Source: an uncultured Chlamydiaceae bacterium
GTDB taxonomy: Bacteria; Chlamydiota; Chlamydiia; Chlamydiales; Parachlamydiaceae
Direction: 5' to 3'
Length of the DNA: 8,937 nucleotides
Assembly (NCBI GenBank): GCA_945957185.1
Contig: CAMFKA010000081.1
Location: 1 to 8,937 of the forward strand
How positions within the stretch are numbered: the first letter of the stretch is position 1; every line of letters begins with the position of its first letter. The notes beneath the pieces are model-generated. The model was not told the DNA's origin and made no database searches. It saw nothing but the letters and a program-made list of their open reading frames with translations. Position numbers and translations under genes: made by a program. Below, piece by piece: positions 1 through 3,911 of the stretch.

Positions 1-1
1 G

Positions 2-133
2 GGCTTTATGTTTCTGTTTAAGGCTAGCGACGTGATCTTCCTCGACCTCCCTGTCGATGATGCCCTCCGTTTTGTTGTTTCTTGTGGAGTGAAATTCCCG
101 GGTTGTACAGTTTTGGATGAGCATCTATCATGA
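2..133 (+). CDS. DUF502 family membrane protein, C-terminal fragment (5' end outside window)
   Basis: Reading from base 2 gives an open frame of 43 residues ending at TGA 131-133. The peptide starts GFMFLFKASDVIFLDLP and continues through DALRFVVSCGVKFPG. The order 'hydrophobic stretch, D-V-hydrophobic-L-D, then A-hydrophobic-x-x-V-S-x-G-V-x-x-P' is how I remember the C-terminus of DUF502 family proteins, a bacterial membrane family of unknown function. The stop overlaps the holC start as ATGA (130-133), so the two genes are almost certainly co-transcribed and translationally coupled. Only the tail is visible, so membrane segments and start cannot be judged. The family call is from memory of the motif; the coding call itself is firm. 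Confidence 0.6.
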   Translation, partial: GFMFLFKASDVIFLDLPVDDALRFVVSCGVKFPGCTVLDEHLS

Positions 134-525
134 AAATCACGTTTCTAAAGGTCCTTGATAATCAAAAGAAAGTGCAACGTCTCGTAGATGTCATCCACCA
201 CCACTTTTATAAGGGCGACCGCATCTTGGTCGTGGTTCCCAATGCCGCTGCCGGAAAATTTATTGACGATTTGTTGTGGTCGACGCCTCCGGAAAGCTTT
301 TTACCCCACGTGATGACGGACGCTCCGACTGCGGAGCAGTTGGTGGTGACCCAGAAGAGAGCGAATTTAAATCGCAGCGCAGTGGTCATCAACTTGACAG
401 CCGGAATTTGGGAAGAATCTGTTGATATTTTGTACGAATTGATGGATAGGACCTCGAAAGACAAAGAGATTTTGTCGCAAAACAAAATCAATCAGTACGG
501 CGCAGATCTCGTCACTATCTTGTAG
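130..525 (+). CDS. holC: DNA polymerase III chi subunit (HolC)
   Basis: Encodes 131 residues; E. coli chi has about 147. Chi is the clamp-loader-associated subunit that links the replicative polymerase to single-strand-binding protein. The family pattern is visible. A basic-aromatic helix is followed by a G-x-R-hydrophobic-beta strand (residues 29-36, GDRILVVV). Next come the diagnostic IDDLLW and ESFLPH segments (45-50 and 55-60), matching the 'LDE-LW ... ESF-PH' signature of chi. A later AVVINL strand (about 84-89) corresponds to the 'hydrophobic-L-I-S/N-L' strand. The start ATG overlaps the stop of the upstream DUF502 gene by 4 bases; GGATGAG at 116-122 may act as a weak Shine-Dalgarno, but coupling is the likelier start mechanism. 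No promoter is seen between the two. The call rests on these motifs and on length. Confidence 0.82.
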   Translation: MKITFLKVLDNQKKVQRLVDVIHHHFYKGDRILVVVPNAAAGKFIDDLLWSTPPESFLPHVMTDAPTAEQLVVTQKRANLNRSAVVINLTAGIWEESVDILYELMDRTSKDKEILSQNKINQYGADLVTIL

Positions 526-540
526 TTTATGGCTCATCTC

Positions 541-572
541 AACGATATAACGATATAACGATGCAACGATAA
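541..572. repeat. Four-unit octamer tandem repeat (AACGATNN)4
   Basis: Four consecutive 8-base units: AACGATAT, AACGATAT, AACGATGC, AACGATAA. The array sits 15 bases after the holC stop in the 116-base spacer between convergent holC and the exoD-like gene. A near-identical four-unit array occurs at 2761-2792 in the same orientation, so this is a dispersed repeat and not chance low complexity. ATGCAAC at 561-567 can pair with GTTGCAT at 594-600, giving a 7 bp stem around 26 bases. Function unknown; a transcript-end structure or a protein-binding array are both possible. Confidence 0.75.
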
Positions 573-591
573 AAAGATAATTTCTGATGCT

Positions 592-633
592 TTGTTGCAT
601 AAATCGCCATGTCAGACACTCATTTGTGTAGTG
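592..633. repeat. Shared spacer modules: 14-mer and CTCATTTGTGT hairpin
   Basis: Bases 592-605 (TTGTTGCATAAATC) are the exact reverse complement of 2919-2932. CTCATTTGTGT at 619-629 recurs exactly at 2850-2860, and in both places flanking bases form a short hairpin (here CACT 617-620 with AGTG 630-633; there GCTCAT with ATGAGC). Together with the octamer array these show that the holC/exoD spacer and the fic/fabI spacer carry related, rearranged repeat elements. The hairpin lies 8 bases past the end of the minus-strand exoD-like gene, but no T-tract follows, so a terminator role is unproven. Confidence 0.6.
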
Positions 634-641
634 AATCTAGT

Positions 642-1247
642 TTATTTCAGAAAGAAGTTAATAGAAAAATATAGGAAAGCGAAGTAGAAGAATGCCCCTG
701 CCGTAAAGACGTAGCTGATGAGGAGGAGAATTCCATCATCTTCCAGTATTGCCAGCGCTAGAGCTACAATGGAATAGGCTGCCACTAAATTGGTGAATGG
801 GATTGGTAATGGAAGCGCCAAAAGGAAGCCAAGAACTGCAATCAAAGTGCCGTTGATGACATCGATCATAGGAATTTGAAAGAGCCACAACATTCTAGGT
901 TTTATCCAACGGTTCATTTTTCGCAAGACAGCCAAAGTTTTATAAACGATTTTTTTTAATGCCGATGAAGGAATGGAAACGGAGAGCAATTTCTCCGGAA
1001 CCCACACATCTTTTCCGAAAATCATTCGAATCCCCAAAAAAAGGATTAACACGCCGAACGGAGTCGATACTCCGGGAATCTGTATTGGCAAACAAAACGG
1101 TATTGCAAGTAAGATTAGCAGGAGAGTCGTGCTTTTTCCGGAGAGAAGCTCCATCAATTGCTTTATGGTGATGGTGTCTGCTGCTTGAAGTGCATCGAGC
1201 AGGATGTTTAACTCTTGCTCGAAAGTTTTAATAACCTTTTTTTCCAT
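642..1247 (-). CDS. ExoD-family (exopolysaccharide synthesis) membrane protein
   Basis: Encodes 201 residues from ATG at 1247-1245 to TAA at 644-642. The N-terminal ~37 residues are soluble and helical; then come hydrophobic segments at roughly 39-58, 60-78, 124-149, 151-168 and 171-197. ExoD hallmarks are visible. A 'P-x-x-L-P-x-Q-I-P-G-V-S-T-P-F-G' block (about 50-65) is followed by 'G-I-R' and a 'W-V-P-E-K-L' loop (82-87). A second proline-rich 'LPLPIPFTNL' turn occurs near 145-154, and a 'D-D-G' before the last segment (about 170-172). The family takes its name from rhizobial exoD and is broadly conserved; its molecular function is not established. The frame stays open upstream to 1358, but that extension is encoded by the G-rich repeat and would give a Gly/Lys/Arg tail unlike the family, so I take 1247. 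The gene is convergent with holC and divergent from fic. Confidence 0.8.
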   Translation of the reverse strand: MEKKVIKTFEQELNILLDALQAADTITIKQLMELLSGKSTTLLLILLAIPFCLPIQIPGVSTPFGVLILFLGIRMIFGKDVWVPEKLLSVSIPSSALKKIVYKTLAVLRKMNRWIKPRMLWLFQIPMIDVINGTLIAVLGFLLALPLPIPFTNLVAAYSIVALALAILEDDGILLLISYVFTAGAFFYFAFLYFSINFFLK

Positions 1248-1253
1248 AAGTTT

Positions 1254-1282
1254 TTTATAGCTTAGAACCCGCCTAATTGCAA
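1254..1282 (-). promoter_or_regulatory. Putative sigma-70-type promoter of the exoD-like gene (leaderless transcript predicted)
   Basis: On the minus strand TTGCAA (1282-1277) is followed by 17 bases and TATAAA (1259-1254), 4/6 and 5/6 matches to the consensus at ideal spacing. Only six bases separate the -10 box from the start codon, so the usual +1 would fall on or next to the A of ATG at 1247. No Shine-Dalgarno is present in those six bases (AAACTT). Either translation is leaderless or the true promoter lies elsewhere. Confidence 0.5.
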
Positions 1283-1309
1283 AAAAAATTAAACTTCCCA
1301 CCAGATGCG

Positions 1310-1468
1310 GGGTAGTAATCCCACCCCTGCCCTTGCCCTTGCCCCTGCCCTTGCCCAAAGTCGCTACGTAAACCTATATTTAATTCTGAGGCGCTGTCTG
1401 CGAGTAAATTCACTGAAAGGGTGATTTGGGCAAGGGCAGGGGCAAGGGCAGGGGTGGGATTACTACCC
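1310..1468. repeat. Inverted pair of G-rich hexamer arrays (arms 1310-1359 and 1425-1468)
   Basis: The left arm (50 bases) and right arm (44 bases) are exact reverse complements, except that the left arm has one extra six-base TTGCCC unit. Each arm consists of a 13-base unique end (GGGTAGTAATCCC, with its complement on the other side) joined to a tandem array of GGGCAA/GGGCAG units. The spacer is 65 bases. A single extra unit in one arm is typical of slippage in a tandem array. G-runs of three or more separated by 1-3 bases occur six times on the plus strand (1428-1458) and seven times on the minus strand (1356-1320), satisfying the usual quadruplex pattern. The pair lies between the two divergent promoters, so it makes up most of this 319-base gene-free stretch. 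Confidence 0.85.
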
Positions 1469-1492
1469 TTCATCCGGGGAGAACTGAGGGTT

Positions 1493-1520
1493 TTGAGCAA
1501 TAAAACTTCCCTTCTATAAC
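1493..1520 (+). promoter_or_regulatory. Putative promoter of the fic gene
   Basis: TTGAGC (1493-1498), a 16-base spacer, then TATAAC (1515-1520): 4/6 and 5/6 consensus matches. It would start a transcript near 1527 with a leader of about 40 bases. A GAGG ribosome binding site at 1554-1557 lies nine bases before the ATG at 1567. A second -10-like run (TAATATTAT, around 1531-1539) overlaps the predicted start and has no good -35. Confidence 0.45.
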
Positions 1521-1566
1521 TCAAATTTGCTAATATTATGATTAATAGAACACGAGGTTATCGCTC

Positions 1567-2664
1567 ATGCCCTGGAATTGGGAGCTGCCAAATTGGCCGC
1601 AATTTAACTATAGCACTCCCCTTCTTTCACAAAGAGAGAGGGAATTCCTGCTAGGATCGGGTGGCGCCTTGGCATTTTTAAAGAGCGTCGACAAAAAAGA
1701 GCGCGATCAGTTCATCGTTGAAATTTTGTCGACGGAGGGGCTCGAAAGCTCCAAAATCGAAGGGGAATTCCTCGAAAGAGAAAGCTTACAGTCCTCGATA
1801 AGGCAACATTTTGGAATGAAATCGTCAGTCAAAAAACGCGGCCAGAAAGAAACCGGAATGGCCGCACTGCTGTGCGATGTCTACGAAACTTTTGACCAGC
1901 CATTGACCCATGAGATGCTTTGGCGATGGCATTCTCAATTGTTCGAGGAAAATTTCGATCTCGAAGCCGTGGGAGCTTACCGCACTCATGAAGAGCCGAT
2001 GCAAATTGTTTCGAGAAGGCTCGATCGTCGACACGTTTTTTTTGAAGCTCCCCCATCTAACCGTATCCCTCGTGAGATGGACCGATTTATCGCCTGGTTT
2101 AACGATGCCAACGCCCAGGAATCTGCTCTTGCGCGCGCGGCTATTGCTCACGTCTACTTTGAGAGCATCCACCCATTTGAAGATGGAAACGGCAGAATTG
2201 GACGCATTTTGGTCGAAAAAATTCTTTCTCAAAGTGTAAAACAACCCACACTTATCGCGGTTTCCAAACATTTGGAAAAAAATAAAAAAGAGTACTACCT
2301 AGAACTTGGCAACTGCAACAAAACGTTGAACGCTTCGGCGTGGGTTGAGTTTTTTAGCGGAATCATTTTACAAGCGCAAGAAGACTCTATGCAGTTTTTG
2401 AGGTTTTTGATCGCCAAATCGAAGCTGTTGAACACTTTGAAAGGAAGCATTAACGCGCGGCAAGAGAAAGCTCTTATAAAAATGTTCGAACAGGGTCCCG
2501 ACGGATTTAAAGGGGGCCTTAGCGCAGAGAATTATATTGCTATCACCAAAGCTTCCCGCGCAACAGCGACGCGCGACCTTGTCGACCTAGTCGAAAAGGG
2601 CGCATTAGTTAAGACCGGAGAGCTCCGCCATACGCGCTATTGGCTTAAGTTATTGCACAGTTAA
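1567..2664 (+). CDS. Fic/DOC family AMP-transferase, class II, with DUF4172-like N-terminus and winged-helix C-terminus
   Basis: Encodes 365 residues. The Fic active-site motif is complete at residues 202-213: HPFEDGNGRIGR. It contains the catalytic His202, the acidic Mg-binding residue at 206, the glycine/Asn anion hole and both arginines, so AMPylation of a protein hydroxyl is the expected reaction. An N-terminal inhibitory motif S-x-x-x-E-G is present at 61-66 (SSKIEG). Glu65 is placed to block the ATP gamma-phosphate site, making this a class II, self-restrained Fic. Residues ~3-85 (WNWELPNWPQF onward) fit the DUF4172 domain usually fused to such proteins. Residues ~300-362 look like a winged helix (RATATRDLVDLVEKGAL resembles a recognition helix plus wing). 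The architecture resembles stand-alone bacterial Fic proteins more than secreted effectors such as VopS; the target is unknown. No antitoxin gene adjoins, consistent with inhibition in cis. The start is supported by GAGG at 1554-1557. Confidence 0.9.
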   Translation: MPWNWELPNWPQFNYSTPLLSQREREFLLGSGGALAFLKSVDKKERDQFIVEILSTEGLESSKIEGEFLERESLQSSIRQHFGMKSSVKKRGQKETGMAALLCDVYETFDQPLTHEMLWRWHSQLFEENFDLEAVGAYRTHEEPMQIVSRRLDRRHVFFEAPPSNRIPREMDRFIAWFNDANAQESALARAAIAHVYFESIHPFEDGNGRIGRILVEKILSQSVKQPTLIAVSKHLEKNKKEYYLELGNCNKTLNASAWVEFFSGIILQAQEDSMQFLRFLIAKSKLLNTLKGSINARQEKALIKMFEQGPDGFKGGLSAENYIAITKASRATATRDLVDLVEKGALVKTGELRHTRYWLKLLHS

Positions 2665-2715
2665 CCACTGAGCCACTGAGAACACTGAGAATTTTTGAGA
2701 AATATGAGAGTAGCA

Positions 2716-2792
2716 TATCGTCCCATCGTTTTATCGTTGAGATAAAGTTTGAAGCAAAAAAACGATATAACGATATGACGATGGAACGATGA
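2716..2792. repeat. Nested inverted octamer arrays (AACGATNN) inside the 255-bp element
   Basis: The right array 2761-2792 has units AACGATAT, AACGATAT, GACGATGG, AACGATGA. The left array, read on the minus strand from 2738, has AACGATAA, AACGATGG, then GACGATAT. The two face each other across about 22 bases, so an RNA or extruded strand could form an imperfect stem of some 20 pairs. The plus-strand array matches that at 541-572 in unit sequence, unit number and orientation. Confidence 0.7.
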
Positions 2793-2848
2793 AAATCGTT
2801 GTATCCGATATATTAACATCGTGATTTTTTCATTTATTAGATTTGGGT

Positions 2849-2867
2849 GCTCATTTGTGTGATGAGC
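2849..2867. repeat. Short hairpin around CTCATTTGTGT
   Basis: GCTCAT (2849-2854) pairs with ATGAGC (2862-2867) around a 7-base loop. The CTCATTTGTGT core (2850-2860) is identical to 619-629, where different flanking bases also make a stem. Conservation of loop sequence with a changed stem hints at a structured, mobile or RNA-level element. There is no T-tract. Confidence 0.5.
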
Positions 2868-2943
2868 CTTGAATTCTCCTCAGCTCACTCTCCTCAGTGA
2901 TCTCAGTGGCTCAGTGGTGATTTATGCAACAAGATGATCCAAC

Positions 2944-2972
2944 TTGCGAAATAGTCTACCTTCGAGTATTCT
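2944..2972 (+). promoter_or_regulatory. Putative promoter of the fabI-mutS pair
   Basis: TTGCGA (2944-2949), 17 bases, TATTCT (2967-2972): 4/6 at each box with ideal spacing. It would give a leader of about 25 bases that includes the GGAG ribosome binding site. It lies just outside the repeat element ending at 2918. Sequence match is modest. Confidence 0.35.
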
Positions 2973-2993
2973 TAACGCTTCTAATCAACAGTT

Positions 2994-2997
2994 GGAG
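2994..2997 (+). promoter_or_regulatory. Ribosome binding site deciding the fabI start
   Basis: GGAG lies six bases before ATG 3004. It favours that start over an in-frame TTG at 2944, which would add 20 residues (MRNSLPSSILNASNQQLECQ) not found in FabI proteins and has no comparable site upstream. Confidence 0.7.
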
Positions 2998-3003
2998 TGC
3001 CAG

Positions 3004-3900
3004 ATGTTATCGATTAATTTAAAAGGTAAAGTAGCGTTCATTGCCGGCGTCGGCGACGACCAAGGATTCGGTTGGACAATCGCAAAGAAACTTGCGGAAG
3101 CAGGAGCAACCATCCTTATCGGCACATGGCCTCCCATGTTGAAAATATTCACGTCCGGGCTGCAGTCCGGCAAATTTGACAAATCAAGAGAGCTTTCCGA
3201 CGGTTCTCTTATGCAGATCGCTAAGATTTACCCGCTCGATGCTGCCTTCGACACGATGGCTGATGTACCCGAAGAGATCCGTGAAAACAAACGGTATAAA
3301 GAGCTTGAAAACTACACGATTTCCGAAGTGGCTGCTACTGTAGAAAAAGATTATGGAAAGATCGATATTTTAATCCATTCCTTAGCAAACGCCCCTGAAG
3401 TGAATAAATCGCTACTCGAAACTTCCCGTAACGGCTACCTCGCCGCTGCGAGCGCTTCCAGCTACTCGTTCATCAGCTTGCTGCGTCATTTCTCTCCGTT
3501 TATGCCTGAAGGGAGCGCGACCGTTTCGTTAACCTACCAAGCATCTGAAAAAGCAATTCCAGGGTACGGTGGTGGAATGAGCTCCGCAAAAGCAGCTTTA
3601 GAGAGCGATACCAGAACTTTAGCGTTCGAAGTGGGTAGAAAAGGGATTCGGGTCAACACAATCTCTGCAGGCGCCTACCGCAGCCGCGCGGCAAGAGCGA
3701 TCGGCTTTATCGATCAAATGATCGATTACGCCCACAACAACGCCCCTCTCACAAAAGAGTTGATCGCCGAAGATGTCGGCAATGCAGCAGCCTTTTTGGT
3801 GTCTCCGTTGGCGTCTGCAATCACTGGAACAATCGTTTATGTCGATAACGGCATCCACGCAATGGGGATTGCTGTAGATTCACCTGCATTTAAAAACTAG
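3004..3900 (+). CDS. fabI: Enoyl-[acyl-carrier-protein] reductase (NADH), plant/chlamydial FabI type
   Basis: Encodes 298 residues. FabI performs the last step of each type II fatty-acid elongation cycle, reducing trans-2-enoyl-ACP with NADH in the cytosol. An N-terminal Rossmann strand and cofactor loop are visible (GKVAFIAGVGDDQGFGW, 8-24). So is the longer insert characteristic of plant, apicomplexan and chlamydial enzymes (TWPPMLKIF through KIYPLDAAFDT). The HSLANAPE nucleotide motif lies near 135-142, and the active site has Tyr178, Tyr188 and Lys196 (LTYQAS ... GYGGGMSSAK). The Tyr-to-Lys gap of eight residues is the plant-type spacing. The loop after NTISAG reads AYRSRAARAIGF where plant and Chlamydia enzymes usually have PL-x-SRA-x-KAIGF. 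This changes the substrate and triclosan contact region, but the SRA core is kept. It is followed 11 bases later by mutS, so the two are probably one transcript. The enzyme type is the main argument for Chlamydiota. Confidence 0.93.
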   Translation: MLSINLKGKVAFIAGVGDDQGFGWTIAKKLAEAGATILIGTWPPMLKIFTSGLQSGKFDKSRELSDGSLMQIAKIYPLDAAFDTMADVPEEIRENKRYKELENYTISEVAATVEKDYGKIDILIHSLANAPEVNKSLLETSRNGYLAAASASSYSFISLLRHFSPFMPEGSATVSLTYQASEKAIPGYGGGMSSAKAALESDTRTLAFEVGRKGIRVNTISAGAYRSRAARAIGFIDQMIDYAHNNAPLTKELIAEDVGNAAAFLVSPLASAITGTIVYVDNGIHAMGIAVDSPAFKN

Positions 3901-3911
3901 AGGGAGCAACG

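Larger units (their letters stand above)
2664..2918. repeat. 255-bp non-coding element with 26-bp terminal inverted repeats
   Basis: The left end 2664-2689 and right end 2893-2918 are reverse complements with one mismatch in 26. Each end is itself a run of CACTGAG heptamers spaced 8-9 bases apart. The left end starts on the last base of the fic stop codon. Inside are a second nested inverted array of AACGAT octamers (2716-2791) and a hairpin (2849-2867). No convincing open frame is found, so this accounts for most of the 339-base gap between fic and fabI. It looks like a miniature inverted-repeat element or a large transcript-end structure; I see no obvious target duplication. Confidence 0.7.

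Noticed and set aside
367..600. 77-residue minus-strand frame over holC
   Set aside because: It is antisense to holC and begins in the octamer repeat spacer; no ribosome binding site or recognisable family.
1248..1358. In-frame upstream extension of the exoD-like gene with a GKGRGKGKGRG stretch
   Set aside because: It is translated from the G-rich hexamer array, is unlike the family, and would put the good TTGCAA-17-TATAAA promoter inside the gene.
1273..1524. 83-residue minus-strand frame with a GQGQGQGQG run
   Set aside because: A by-product of the same inverted G-rich arrays in another frame; no ribosome binding site and no family resemblance.
1567..2664. Fic as the toxin of a FicTA/Doc-Phd toxin-antitoxin pair
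   Set aside because: No small antitoxin gene adjoins; the inhibitory S-x-x-x-E-G motif is inside the protein itself, and the DUF4172/winged-helix layout is that of stand-alone Fic enzymes.
541..2792. CRISPR array
   Set aside because: Units are 8 bases with no spacers of constant length, arrays have only three or four units, and no cas genes are present.
2944..3003. TTG start giving FabI a 20-residue N-terminal extension
   Set aside because: FabI proteins begin at the MLSINLKGK position; GGAG sits six bases before ATG 3004, and the extension overlaps the likely promoter.
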